From contig SCRU01000024.1 of the NCBI GenBank assembly GCA_004323695.1, forward strand, positions 1-34,755: a stretch of DNA of 34,755 bases, given 5' to 3'. The translations under genes and the position numbers were made by a program. Of this stretch, positions 1 through 7,744 are shown piece after piece. Positions within the stretch are counted from its first letter, which is position 1. Each line of letters opens with the position of its first letter. Below the pieces are notes generated by a model. It saw only the letters and a list, made by a program, of their open reading frames with translations, was not told where the DNA came from and ran no database searches. The DNA comes from Burkholderiaceae bacterium. GTDB lineage: Bacteria > Pseudomonadota > Gammaproteobacteria > Burkholderiales > Burkholderiaceae_C.

Positions 1-1338
1 CACCACCCGCTGATCCAGGAGGTGGCCTACAGCACCCAGCTCAAGGCGCGCCGCGCCAGCCTGCATGCGGCCGTGGCCGCGGCCATGGAGGCGCACTACA
101 GCGTCCAGCCCGACGAGTTCGCCGCGCTGATCGCTTTTCACCACGAGGCGGCCGGCCAGCCCGTCCCGGCGGCCCGGCACCTGGTGCGTGCGGCGCAGTG
201 GCTGGGTGCCACCCATTCGGCGCAGGCCATGAAGCATTGGCGCCATGCGCGCGAGCTGCTGCAGCACGAGCCGCGCGCGCCCGACACCGACCGCCTGCGC
301 GTGCAGATCGGCGGCGGGCTGCTGCAGCTCGGCTGGCGCGAAGGGATGGCGACCGAGGAGCTGAACCAACTGGTCGACGAGACGGTCGCGCACGCGAGTG
401 ATGCCGACCGCCGCCAGGTACAGCTTCTGCTGGTGGCGCAGGGGCGGGTGCAACACGGCAATGGCGGTTTGGCCGATGACTATGTGGCGACCGTGCGCCG
501 AGCCATCGCGCTGTTGCCGGAGGGCACCGACCCGGGACGCAATGCGACGCTGCATCTGGTTCTGAGCCAGGCCTGCCACTGGGCGGGCCTGCTGCGCGAG
601 AGCCTTGCGGCGAATGATGTCGCGGCAAAAACCGTGGCGCAGATCGACGCGGCGGATCGCGCGCAACTGGGGTTCGATCCGGAGCGCTGGCGGCTCGGGC
701 TGCGCGCCCGTGCGCTCATATACATGGGGCAGCCCGATGAGGCGCGCGCTTCCCTTGGGCAGATGCTCGACCGCGGCGCCCGCGGTGACGATCCGGTGCT
801 CGACTTGATAGCCTCCATCGCCCATGTCGAACTGGCCGCGTTGCTGGGTGATGGCGCGATGGCGCGGCACTACGCCGCGTTGAGTGCGCAGTTCGTGCAA
901 AGCCATCCCGGTCCCTACGTGCGCGTGTTCGGCTTCATGGCGGCCGGCATCGCCGCCATGGTGACGCAGGAGTTCGAACTGGCGGTGCGGCATTTCGACG
1001 AAGGTCTGGCGGCGATGCGCAGCGCGAAGGTCGCGGCGGAAGCTGAAATGCCCCTCCTGACTTGCAAAGCCGAGAGCGAATGGATGCTTGGCCAGTCGGC
1101 GCAAGCACTTGCAACGGCCAGGCAGGCGGCGGATCTTGCGCAGCGGCGTGGCAACCGCTATGCGCAATGCCGGTCGCTGATCGTCTGGGGTGCGGTCCGG
1201 GCGCAAGAGGGCGGCGACGGCGCAAGGCTCGCGCAGCAATTGTTCGCGCGCGCCGAGCAGTTGATCGCCGAGACCGGCGCGGCGAGTTGCGGGGACGCCT
1301 TGCGCCGTGGCAGGGCGCTGCTCGCGCCGCCGGCGTGA
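1..1338 (+). CDS. C-terminal part of an ATPase/TPR-type regulator of the adenylate/guanylate cyclase class (partial)
   Basis: The reading frame is open from base 1, where it begins HHPLIQEVAYSTQL, so the gene starts upstream of the window; the GTG at 22 is only an internal codon. The segment HPLIQEVAY...LHAAVAAAMEAH matches what I remember of the region after the AAA ATPase part in cyclase-domain or LuxR/MalT-like signalling proteins, where the chain passes into helical TPR-like repeats. The remaining 400 or so residues are Ala/Leu-rich helical repeats without membrane segments, consistent with a cytoplasmic TPR scaffold. The N-terminal catalytic or sensor domain is not in view, so cyclase activity is an inference. 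The gene converges on the methyltransferase gene, with 38 bp between the two stop codons. The repeat-region call is fairly safe; the exact class is not. Confidence 0.6.
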   Translation, partial: HHPLIQEVAYSTQLKARRASLHAAVAAAMEAHYSVQPDEFAALIAFHHEAAGQPVPAARHLVRAAQWLGATHSAQAMKHWRHARELLQHEPRAPDTDRLRVQIGGGLLQLGWREGMATEELNQLVDETVAHASDADRRQVQLLLVAQGRVQHGNGGLADDYVATVRRAIALLPEGTDPGRNATLHLVLSQACHWAGLLRESLAANDVAAKTVAQIDAADRAQLGFDPERWRLGLRARALIYMGQPDEARASLGQMLDRGARGDDPVLDLIASIAHVELAALLGDGAMARHYAALSAQFVQSHPGPYVRVFGFMAAGIAAMVTQEFELAVRHFDEGLAAMRSAKVAAEAEMPLLTCKAESEWMLGQSAQALATARQAADLAQRRGNRYAQCRSLIVWGAVRAQEGGDGARLAQQLFARAEQLIAETGAASCGDALRRGRALLAPPA

Positions 1339-1376
1339 GCGGTTGCGGCGTGCGGCGCTGCGCCTCGCAGGGGCTT

Positions 1377-2036
1377 TCAGTTCCGGCGCACCAGCAGCGT
1401 GTATTCGCGCAGGCCGTAACCGGCGATGATCTCCACCCGGGCGCCCAGGCGCTGCTCGCAGTAGCGGCGCCACGTACCCGGCGGCGTGCGGTAGAGACCA
1501 GCGATGCCCGTCATGCCGCGCGTCAATGGCGCCATGAAGTTGACCGCAAAACCGCGCCGGCTGGTGGCGTGCATCCGGTCCAGCGTCGCCGCGACGAAGC
1601 GCCGCCAGCGGGCGGGTGACGTATCCAGCTTGACGTTGAAGATGCCGCTGGCAACGCCGTAGTCGGCCACCCGCGGGCTCACGGGGCCGACCGCAAAGGC
1701 GGCGTTGCGGCGCCGGCGCCAGCGGCGCCGCGCCGCGTCGACCATCGCGGTCGAGAGGTCCACGCCGAGGTAGTCCACTTCGGCGCCAGGGTGGCGCCAA
1801 TCCAGATACGCCAGCAGCGCGCCGTAGCCGCAGCCCAGGTCGTCGAGCGAGAACGGCGCGGTGAAGTCGCAAAGTTTCAGCAGTTGCACGAAGCGCAGAT
1901 CCTGGGTCGGCCGGTTGGCCCAGTCCACGCCGTGCGGCGTCGCGCCATGCGCCTGCAGTGTGCCGGTGTAGTAGCGCGCAATGGCGGCGTGCACGGCGGC
2001 CAGCCCGGGCGCGACTATTTCGGAGGTTGCTGGCAT
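1377..2036 (-). CDS. class I SAM-dependent methyltransferase
   Basis: This 219-residue protein carries the SAM-binding glycine motif DLGCGYGALLAYL followed by the acidic strand-2 motif YLGVDLSTAMVDAARRR, which defines a Rossmann-fold class I methyltransferase. Its substrate cannot be read from the sequence. The frame also allows a TTG start at 2051, but neither candidate has a strong Shine-Dalgarno sequence. I chose the ATG at 2036 because the conserved-looking region begins soon after it, at VHAAIARYYTGTL. The gene lies about 30 bp downstream of an unknown gene on the same strand and is probably translated from the same message. It has no signal peptide or membrane segment, so the enzyme should be cytoplasmic. 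The Arg-rich stretch around RRRWRRRR is unusual and may contact an anionic substrate, which is only a guess. Confidence 0.75.
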   Translation of the reverse strand: MPATSEIVAPGLAAVHAAIARYYTGTLQAHGATPHGVDWANRPTQDLRFVQLLKLCDFTAPFSLDDLGCGYGALLAYLDWRHPGAEVDYLGVDLSTAMVDAARRRWRRRRNAAFAVGPVSPRVADYGVASGIFNVKLDTSPARWRRFVAATLDRMHATSRRGFAVNFMAPLTRGMTGIAGLYRTPPGTWRRYCEQRLGARVEIIAGYGLREYTLLVRRN

Positions 2037-2065
2037 TGCCGCCGCGGGCAAGGAGCCGGCGCCGA

Positions 2066-2557
2066 TTACCGGGCCTTCTTCGCCGGGGCCAGCCCCAGCG
2101 GCAGTGAGATGACCAGGTAGTCCTGGTCCATGTAGAACAGCGGGCGCGCCCTGTCGGTAATGATGACCCGGCTGGCTTCCTTCGATGCGTTCATGTCGTG
2201 CAGCGCAAAGTACACGGGCAAGGGCTTCTTGGCCGCGAGGTTGCGCACCAGCGCCTTCACGATCGCCACGTCGCCGCTTTGGCGGGCCATGTTGGACTTC
2301 ATGCCGCGCAGGCTGCCCAAGTAGTCATAAAAGCGGTTCTTGGTTTCATGATTGGCCGCGCCCACCAGGTTCAGCACCGCGATGCTGGTATGAAAGCGCC
2401 GGCCCTCCTTGAAAATCCCGAACTCCTTTTGCAGGGCCACCATTTCCTCCAGCCCGCCAAAGGTCTCCCGGGTACCCATGGGCGGCGCAAACCGCAGGTT
2501 GAGTTGTTGCTGCAAGCTGCCGACGTAGATGTCGTGCTCTTTCAAACGCAATCCCAT
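2066..2557 (-). CDS. hypothetical protein, 163 residues
   Basis: I do not recognise this family. The ATG at 2557 is preceded by a good AGGAG Shine-Dalgarno sequence, and codon use and length look genuine. The protein begins MGLRLKEHDIYVGSLQQQLN, has no signal peptide or membrane segment, and mixes helical stretches with hydrophobic strands (VIITDRARPLFYMDQDYLVISL) near the end. A basic C-terminal tail (PAKKAR) follows. It is the first gene of a probable two-gene unit with the SAM methyltransferase downstream, so it could be a partner or substrate of that enzyme, but nothing in the sequence proves this. The upstream 314 bp hold only a fragment duplicated from the end of phhA. Confidence 0.65.
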   Translation of the reverse strand: MGLRLKEHDIYVGSLQQQLNLRFAPPMGTRETFGGLEEMVALQKEFGIFKEGRRFHTSIAVLNLVGAANHETKNRFYDYLGSLRGMKSNMARQSGDVAIVKALVRNLAAKKPLPVYFALHDMNASKEASRVIITDRARPLFYMDQDYLVISLPLGLAPAKKAR

Positions 2558-2702
2558 GAAGTTCTCTCCTGTTGGTTGAAGTGATGCATCCGCCCGCCAT
2601 GGCCGCGCAGGCCCGGACGAACCTGCGGATTTTGGCGGAAGGTCTGCGTGGGAGAAAGAGCTGATTGAGCGGTGCGCCTGTGCCGCGCCTCGCCTGTCGT
2701 AC

Positions 2703-2775
2703 CGGCGCTGACTCAGAGCGCGATGGCAACGTCTTCAGCCAGCCGCGCATCGGCCGCGAGTTCGGGCTGCGCCTT
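2703..2775 (-). pseudogene. second copy of the 3' end of phhA (direct repeat, copy 1)
   Basis: This 73-bp stretch aligns without gaps to 2862-2934, with 7 mismatches counted by hand (about 90% identical). On the minus strand it encodes KAQPELAADARLAEDVAIAL and a TGA stop in the same register as the true phhA tail, KAQPELAADARLPEDVCIPL and TAA. Upstream on the minus strand homology stops at once, and the frame meets a TAA at 2818-2820 before any start codon, so it is a gene fragment. It lies in a 314-bp gap (2558-2871) that holds no other gene I can support. Confidence 0.85.
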
Positions 2776-2861
2776 ACCGTTGACTGCGGATTTACTGCGC
2801 GAGGCAGAAGCTCTGATTTAACGCCAGCCCCAATGTCCGCCATCTCGTTGGGCGGGGTGAT

Positions 2862-2934
2862 CGGCGCTGAATTAGAGCGGAATGCAAACGTCTTCAGGCA
2901 GCCGCGCATCGGCCGCGAGTTCGGGCTGCGCCTT
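2862..2934 (-). repeat. direct repeat copy 2: 3' end of the intact phhA
   Basis: This is the 73-bp partner of the repeat at 2703-2775, displaced by exactly 159 bp. It covers the last 20 codons of phhA, its stop and 10 bp beyond. The differences between the copies cluster around the last codons and the stop, while the preceding 36 or so bases are identical. Confidence 0.85.
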
Positions 2935-3768
2935 CACGCGCTCGTACAGCGGCGTGAAGTCGGGCGCGGTCAGGTCGAACAGCTGCTGGAAGCTGTCGAT
3001 CACGAAGTAGGTTTGCTGGTAACTATCGATCTTGTAGCGCGTGCGCATGGTCCGCTCGGGGCTGAGGGCGATTCTGTTCGGTATTTCGCTGCGCACCGCG
3101 TGTTGCAGCTCGCCGCTGGAGCTCAGGATGCCGGCGCCATAGGCGCGCAGGCCGTTGGGCTGGCGCATCAGCCCGAACTCGATGGTGTACCAGTACAGGC
3201 GGCTGAGCTGCTCGCAGGCGCCCAGCCGGTGCGCCTTGAGGCCGCCCTTGCCGTATTCCTGGATATGGTCGGCATACACCGGGTTGAACAGCAGCGGCAC
3301 GTGGCCGAACAGGTCGTGGAACACGTCGGGCTCAACGATGTAGTCGAACTCTTGCGGCGTGCGCAGCCAGTCGGTCACGGGGAACTTGCGGTTCGCCAGC
3401 AGCGTGAAGAACGGCACCTCGGGGATCAGCCCGGGCACGGCGACGATTTCCCAGCGCGTGGCCTGGTACAGCCGCGCGTTGATGTCCTCGAAGCGCGGGA
3501 TGCGCTCGCGCGCGCCCAGCGCGGGCAGCGCGGCGATGAATTCGTCGCAGGCCAGCCCGGGCACCAGCGCGGCCTGGCGCTCGTACAGGCGCCGGTAGGT
3601 GTCGTGGTCCTGCGCGGTGTAGGCGGCGTAGTTCTGCGGGCAGGTGTAGTCGGCGCGCACCTGTCCCTCGCGCGCGTAGTCGCCGCGCGGGGGGCCTTCG
3701 CTGGCGCCGTAGGATGTGGCCCCCACGCTGGTCACTTCGGGTCCTGCGCTGGCGGCGGCAGCGCTCAT
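2872..3768 (-). CDS. phhA: phenylalanine 4-monooxygenase (phenylalanine hydroxylase)
   Basis: The 298-residue enzyme hydroxylates phenylalanine to tyrosine using tetrahydropterin, oxygen and non-haem iron. The iron-binding motif is intact: DVFHDLFGHVPLL places the two histidines at about 151 and 156, and WYTIEFGL supplies the glutamate at about 197. The length fits the bacterial single-domain form, with roughly 30 extra residues at the N-terminus. The ATG at 3768 overlaps the TGA of hppD in an ATGA junction, so translation is probably coupled. With hppD it forms a phenylalanine to tyrosine to homogentisate catabolic unit; the aminotransferase step and a pterin-recycling dehydratase are not in the window. 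A diverged copy of its last 20 codons lies downstream at 2703-2775. A longer reading frame running upstream to 4305 is only the overlap with hppD. Confidence 0.96.
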   Translation of the reverse strand: MSAAAASAGPEVTSVGATSYGASEGPPRGDYAREGQVRADYTCPQNYAAYTAQDHDTYRRLYERQAALVPGLACDEFIAALPALGARERIPRFEDINARLYQATRWEIVAVPGLIPEVPFFTLLANRKFPVTDWLRTPQEFDYIVEPDVFHDLFGHVPLLFNPVYADHIQEYGKGGLKAHRLGACEQLSRLYWYTIEFGLMRQPNGLRAYGAGILSSSGELQHAVRSEIPNRIALSPERTMRTRYKIDSYQQTYFVIDSFQQLFDLTAPDFTPLYERVKAQPELAADARLPEDVCIPL

Positions 3769-4895
3769 GATTTTTCCAGCACGCCGCGGCGCATCTGGTC
3801 CAGTTCTATGGACTCGAACAAGGCCTTGAAGTTGCCTTCGCCAAAGCCGTCGTCGCCCTTGCGCTGGATGAATTCGAAGAAGATGGGGCCGAGCTGGTTC
3901 TCGCTGAAGATCTGCAGCAGCAGCGCGTCCTTCTTGCCGTCCAGCAAAATCTTGCGCTTGTGCAGTTCGGCCACGTTCTCGCCGTGACCGGGAATGCGCT
4001 TGTCGATCAGCTCGTAGTAGGTGTCGATGGTGTCGAGCAGCTTGACGCCTCTGGCGCGCATCGCATCCACGGTGGCAAACAGGTCGTTCGAGCCGAGCGC
4101 GATGTGCTGGATGCCCTCGCCGTGGTACATGTCCAGGTATTCCTGGATCTGGCCGGCCGTCTCGTTGCCTTCCTCGTTGATCGGGATGCGGATCTTGCCG
4201 CAGGGGCTGGTCATGGCCTTGCTCTTCACGCCGGTGACCTGGCCCTCGATGTCGAAGTAGCGGATCTCTCGGAAGTTGAACAGCCGCTCGTAGAAGTCGG
4301 CCCACTCGGCCATGCGGCCCCGATGCACGTTGTGCGTGAGGTGGTCGATGTAGGTCAGGCCGTTGCCGGGCGGATTCAGCGCCTCTTTCGCGTCGAGGCC
4401 GGGCAGGGCCTCGAAGTCCACGTCGAAGAAGCTGATGTTGCCGATGTCGCCGTCTTTCGCGCCGTTCTTGCCGCGCCAGCGGTCCACCAGGTAGATCAGG
4501 CTGTCGCCGATGCCCTTGATGGCCGGAATGTTGAGCTCGCCCGGGCCGGCGTGGCCCGCGTAGCCGAACGCGCCCAGATCGAGCAGCCGCGCGTAGGCGC
4601 GCCGCGTGTCCTGCACGCGAAACGCGATGGCGCAGATGCTGGGGCCGTGCTGGCGCGCAAAGCGCTGCGCGAACGAGTCGGGCTCGGCGTTGATGATGAA
4701 GTTGATGCCGCCCTGACGGTACAGCGTGACGTTTTTATGGCGGTGCCTGGCCACCGGCGTGAATCCCATGCGCTCGAACAGCGCGCCCATGGCGGCCGGG
4801 TCGGGCGCGGCGTATTCGATGAATTCGAAGCCGTCCGTGCCCATGGGGTTGTCCCAGGCGGTGGCGGGCGGAGCGAGGGGCTGCGGTGCGTTCAT
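3765..4895 (-). CDS. hppD: 4-hydroxyphenylpyruvate dioxygenase
   Basis: This 376-residue vicinal-oxygen-chelate enzyme converts 4-hydroxyphenylpyruvate to homogentisate in tyrosine breakdown. The three iron ligands expected for the family are present: His185 in YIDHLTHNV, His264 in GIQHIALGSNDL and Glu341 in FFEFIQRKGDDGFGEGNF. The C-terminal gate region of the family is also clear. I start it at the ATG at 4895, which follows a GGAG sequence; a start at 4943 is possible in frame but would add 16 unlikely residues and run into the promoter region. It is the first gene of an operon with phhA and diverges from an Lrp/AsnC-type regulator 110 bp away, which probably controls it. Confidence 0.96.
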   Translation of the reverse strand: MNAPQPLAPPATAWDNPMGTDGFEFIEYAAPDPAAMGALFERMGFTPVARHRHKNVTLYRQGGINFIINAEPDSFAQRFARQHGPSICAIAFRVQDTRRAYARLLDLGAFGYAGHAGPGELNIPAIKGIGDSLIYLVDRWRGKNGAKDGDIGNISFFDVDFEALPGLDAKEALNPPGNGLTYIDHLTHNVHRGRMAEWADFYERLFNFREIRYFDIEGQVTGVKSKAMTSPCGKIRIPINEEGNETAGQIQEYLDMYHGEGIQHIALGSNDLFATVDAMRARGVKLLDTIDTYYELIDKRIPGHGENVAELHKRKILLDGKKDALLLQIFSENQLGPIFFEFIQRKGDDGFGEGNFKALFESIELDQMRRGVLEKS

Positions 4896-4930
4896 GCGGA
4901 TCTCCGGGGTGAATTCTCTGAATGTATAGG

Positions 4931-4996
4931 TGCAAGGCGTCATTTTTTCTGCAAATCAACAGCGCTCATGGGTATTGGATGCAAAAAAACTGCAAA
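4931..4996. promoter_or_regulatory. TGCAA repeat cluster between hppD and the Lrp-type regulator
   Basis: Four TGCAA pentamers begin at 4931, 4950, 4980 and 4991, the last three as TGCAAA beside A- or T-tracts. Their spacings of 19, 30 and 11 bp are close to two, three and one helical turns. Lrp/AsnC proteins bind phased, AT-rich, degenerate sites, so this is a plausible operator for the divergent regulator and for hppD-phhA. The sites are seen; the binding is inferred. Confidence 0.4.
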
Positions 4997-5005
4997 ATAT
5001 CCGTG

Positions 5006-5479
5006 ATGGAAGCACTCGACAAGCTCGATCGGCACATTCTTCGCAGTCTGCAAGCGGATGGGCGCGCCACTTACGACCAGCTCGCCGAGGCCGTGAGCCT
5101 GTCGCCCAGCGCGGTGCTGCGCCGCGTGAAACGCCTGGAGGGCGCGGGCGTGATCGACCGCTATGTGGCGCTGGTGCGGCCCGAATCGGTCGGACTCGGG
5201 CTCACGGCCTACATCAACGTGCGGCTGGAAAAGCACACCGAGAGCCACAAGCGCAATCCGATGGATCTGTTTCGCGCCAGCGTGCAGACCTGGCCCGAGG
5301 TGGTGGAATGCGCCGCGCTGACCGGCGAGATGGATTACCTGCTGCGCGTGGTGATGGCCGACATGGCGCACTACAGCCGCTTCATCATGGACACGCTGCT
5401 CAAGCACCCGAGCGTGCAGGACTGCAAGACCAGCTTCGTGATGGACCGGGTGAAGGCTACCACGGCGCTGCCGGTGTAA
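5006..5479 (+). CDS. Lrp/AsnC-family transcriptional regulator
   Basis: The 157-residue protein has the family layout. An N-terminal winged helix-turn-helix covers about residues 5-60 (LDRHILRSLQADGRATYDQL, then SLSPSAVLRRVKRLEGAGVI). An alpha/beta RAM ligand-binding domain follows at about 65-145 (LTAYINVRLEKH... WPEVVECAALTGEMDYLLRVV). Such proteins form octamers or hexadecamers and respond to amino acids. Its position divergent from hppD-phhA suggests that it senses an aromatic amino acid and controls that operon. I chose the ATG at 5006; an adjacent in-frame GTG at 5003 and upstream ATGs at 4979 and 4922 would extend into the TGCAA repeat region. The gene ends 21 bp from the convergent MFS gene. 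Confidence 0.93.
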   Translation: MEALDKLDRHILRSLQADGRATYDQLAEAVSLSPSAVLRRVKRLEGAGVIDRYVALVRPESVGLGLTAYINVRLEKHTESHKRNPMDLFRASVQTWPEVVECAALTGEMDYLLRVVMADMAHYSRFIMDTLLKHPSVQDCKTSFVMDRVKATTALPV

Positions 5480-5500
5480 TACGCGCTGGCGAGCGTCACC

Positions 5501-6802
5501 TCACCTGGGGACGGCCACCGCGCGCACGTACCGCGCCCGGCCAGCCCCCAGCGCGCTGGCCACGAGCACCGCGCCGATCAGCACGATCAGGTACGCCGAT
5601 GCGTGGAAGCTGCCGGTCCAGCCGCGCAGCAACCCGACCAGCAGCGGCCCGCAGGCGGCCAGCAGATAACCCCCGCCCTGTGCCATGCCGGAGAGCTGCG
5701 CCGCCACATGCGCATCGGGCGAGCGCAGCACGATGAGCGTGAGCGCCAGCGCGAACGCACCGCCCAGCGCAATGCCCAGCAGGGCGGCCCAGACCCAGAC
5801 ACCCGCAAGCGGCGCCAACAGGCAGGCGAGCAGCGCCGCCACCGCGAGCAGCGCGACCGCGACCGCGATGCCGACCTGGTTGCGGCAGCGCACCGCGATC
5901 AACGGCGCCACCAGGCAGGCCACCACCTGGGTCATCACGCACAGCGAGAGCACGTAGCCGGCGGCGGCCGCCCCCATGCCGCGCTCGCGCAGCATGGGGG
6001 CGAGCCAGCCCATCACGATATAGGCGAGGGACGATTGCAGGCCCATGAACAGCATCACCTGCCAGGCCAGCGGGTCGCGCCACAGCCCAGGCACCGTCAT
6101 GCCCGATTCGCTCGCGCGGGGCCTGATCGGCAGCGCCTGCGGCGCCCACAGCAGCGTCACGATGGCGGCCGGCACCGCCCAGAGCGCCAGCGCGCGGGTC
6201 CAGCCACCGCCCAACGCCTGCTCCAGCGGCACCGTCATGCCGGCGGCCGCGGCGGCGCCGCCGCACACTGCCATGGTGTACAGGCCCATGACGAGCGCCG
6301 CGCGCCGCGGGAAGTCGCGCTTGATCAGCACCGTCACCAGCACGTTGTTGATGGCGATGCCGATGCCGGCAATCGCCGACGCGAGGAACAGCAGGGCCAC
6401 GCTGCCGCTGCCGCGCGCCAGCGTGCCGAGCACGATCAGCGCCATGCAGCCGAGCAGCGCGCGTTCCAGCCCCAGGCGTCGCCCGAGCCAGGGCGCCAGC
6501 GGCGCGAACAGGCCCAGGCACAGCACCGGCAGCGTCGTGAGCAGGCTCGCGCCGGTGGGCGAGAGTCCGCTGCCCGCCATGATCTCGGGCAGCGTCACCG
6601 ACAGGCTGGAAAACACCGGGCGCAGGTTGAACGCGATCAGCACCACGCTCAAGGCCAGCAGCACGGCGCGGCCCCGGGTCGCGGGCGGCGTGGGGCGCGG
6701 TGGCGGCTGCCGGTTCGCTTCCGTGTCGATCAGCAACTCTTCCAGGATCGGGTGCGGGGCGGCGGTGTCGGCGAGCGAGGTTCGGGGCGCGGGGGCGAGC
6801 AT
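5501..6802 (-). CDS. MFS transporter of the CynX/NimT type
   Basis: The 433-residue protein has about 12 hydrophobic segments and a cytoplasmic N-terminal extension of about 45 residues. The first helix contains ALSVVLIAFNLRPVFSSLSV, whose NLRP...SS signature is typical of the cyanate/2-nitroimidazole (CynX/NimT) branch of the major facilitator superfamily. The loop after helix 2 has the expected basic motif (WLGRRLGLERALLG). Substrates in this branch range from anions to drug-like compounds, and nothing here fixes one; no cyanase or nitroimidazole gene is nearby. It stands alone, converging on the Lrp-type regulator and diverging from the GNAT gene. The Shine-Dalgarno before the ATG at 6802 is weak, so a start further inside the N-terminal extension is possible. 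Confidence 0.85.
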   Translation of the reverse strand: MLAPAPRTSLADTAAPHPILEELLIDTEANRQPPPRPTPPATRGRAVLLALSVVLIAFNLRPVFSSLSVTLPEIMAGSGLSPTGASLLTTLPVLCLGLFAPLAPWLGRRLGLERALLGCMALIVLGTLARGSGSVALLFLASAIAGIGIAINNVLVTVLIKRDFPRRAALVMGLYTMAVCGGAAAAAGMTVPLEQALGGGWTRALALWAVPAAIVTLLWAPQALPIRPRASESGMTVPGLWRDPLAWQVMLFMGLQSSLAYIVMGWLAPMLRERGMGAAAAGYVLSLCVMTQVVACLVAPLIAVRCRNQVGIAVAVALLAVAALLACLLAPLAGVWVWAALLGIALGGAFALALTLIVLRSPDAHVAAQLSGMAQGGGYLLAACGPLLVGLLRGWTGSFHASAYLIVLIGAVLVASALGAGRARYVRAVAVPR

Positions 6803-6847
6803 GGGTGCGGCTTTATGGATTCAGGGAATCACCGGATGAATTATGAA

Positions 6848-6864
6848 ACTATTAAATACATAGC
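6848..6864. repeat. 17-bp GCTAYT-type element, intergenic copy
   Basis: ACTATTAAATACATAGC lies between the divergent MFS and GNAT genes. The arms CTAT and ATAG are inverted. Apart from its first base it is the symmetrical form of the AT-rich 17-mers found in coding sequence at 10414, 14853 and 24103. It lies in the 195-bp AT-rich gap where the promoters of both neighbours must also be. Confidence 0.45.
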
Positions 6865-6997
6865 AATCTATTCATGACCATCAATGGTTTACTCGTGTTT
6901 TGATGTGTTTTTTTGGCGAAAACACGCCCCCCCCAGGGCCGAGCCGGGCCGATTTAAGCTGTGCTCACTAGGGGAAACCCGTAACATTCAGGCCATC

Positions 6998-7699
6998 ATG
7001 GAAGCCAGAGAACCCGCCGGGGCGCTCACCGAAGCCGGTGTGCCGCCCGCGCCCGGCGAACCCCGCGCCAGCCCGGTGCTGGTGCCGATCCGCGCGCTCG
7101 GCCCCGGCCAGCGAGAGCGCATCAACCAGCACCTGCGGGCGCTGGACGAGCACGACCGCTACCTGCGCTTTGGCTACATGGCCAACGACGAGCAGATCAC
7201 CCGCTACACCGACGGGCTCAATTTCGAGCGCGACGAGATTTTCGGCATCTACAACCGCAAGCTGGAGCTGATCGCGATGGCGCACTTGGCTTTTTCCGTG
7301 ACGCCCGAGTGCCACTCATGCGCGGAATTCGGCGTCTCGGTGAGCAAGAACGCGCGCGGGCGCGGCTACGGCTCGCGCCTGTTCGACCGCGCCGTGATGC
7401 ACGCACGCAACGAGGGCGTGGAACTGATGTTCATTCACGCGCTGTCCGAGAACACCACCATGCTGCGGATCGCCCAGAACGCGGGCGCCACGGTGGAGCG
7501 CGAGGGCTCCGAATCGCAGGCGCACCTGCGCCTGCCGCCGGCCACGCTGGACAGCCGCATGAGCGAGATCGTGGAGGCGCAGTTTGCCGAGCTGGACTTC
7601 AAGCTCAAGACGCAGGCCAAGCATTTCCGCGATCTGCTGGCGAGCCTGCAGACCCTGCGCGCCGGCTGGGCGCCGGGGCAGGGCAAGCCGGGCCGGTAA
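6998..7699 (+). CDS. GNAT-family N-acetyltransferase
   Basis: The 233-residue protein has one GNAT fold. The acetyl-CoA pyrophosphate loop is VSKNARGRGYGSRLFDRA (about residues 115-132, with the R-G-x-G-x-G core at 120-125), preceded by the strand AEFGVSV and followed by VELMFIHALSENTTMLRIAQNAGA, which is the usual strand 5 and helix 4. The N-terminal 30 residues are Pro/Ala-rich and probably disordered, and a helical tail of about 50 residues follows the fold. The frame opens further upstream, but MEAREP at 6998 is the first sensible ATG. The acceptor substrate is unknown. The gene precedes corC by 45 bp; a TATCCT sequence at 7710 suggests corC may have its own promoter. Confidence 0.88.
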   Translation: MEAREPAGALTEAGVPPAPGEPRASPVLVPIRALGPGQRERINQHLRALDEHDRYLRFGYMANDEQITRYTDGLNFERDEIFGIYNRKLELIAMAHLAFSVTPECHSCAEFGVSVSKNARGRGYGSRLFDRAVMHARNEGVELMFIHALSENTTMLRIAQNAGATVEREGSESQAHLRLPPATLDSRMSEIVEAQFAELDFKLKTQAKHFRDLLASLQTLRAGWAPGQGKPGR

Positions 7700-7744
7700 G
7701 CCAATCCGCTATCCTAGAGGCTCCGTCACTACCGCAGATTCACT

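Noticed and set aside
2665-3987. Plus-strand open frame of 440 codons over the phhA end and hppD
   Set aside because: Shadow of the real minus-strand enzymes; Val/Gln/Ala-rich with no motif.
5603-6877. Plus-strand open frame opposite the MFS gene
   Set aside because: Translation is Gln/His/Arg-rich with no hydrophobic core or motif; the MFS frame is plainly the coding one.
7150-7166. Further GCTAY...GC 17-mer in the GNAT gene (also 24257 and 29897)
   Set aside because: Their cores are not clearly AT-rich, or they fall in Gly-Tyr-type codons; the bare end pattern is expected several times by chance.
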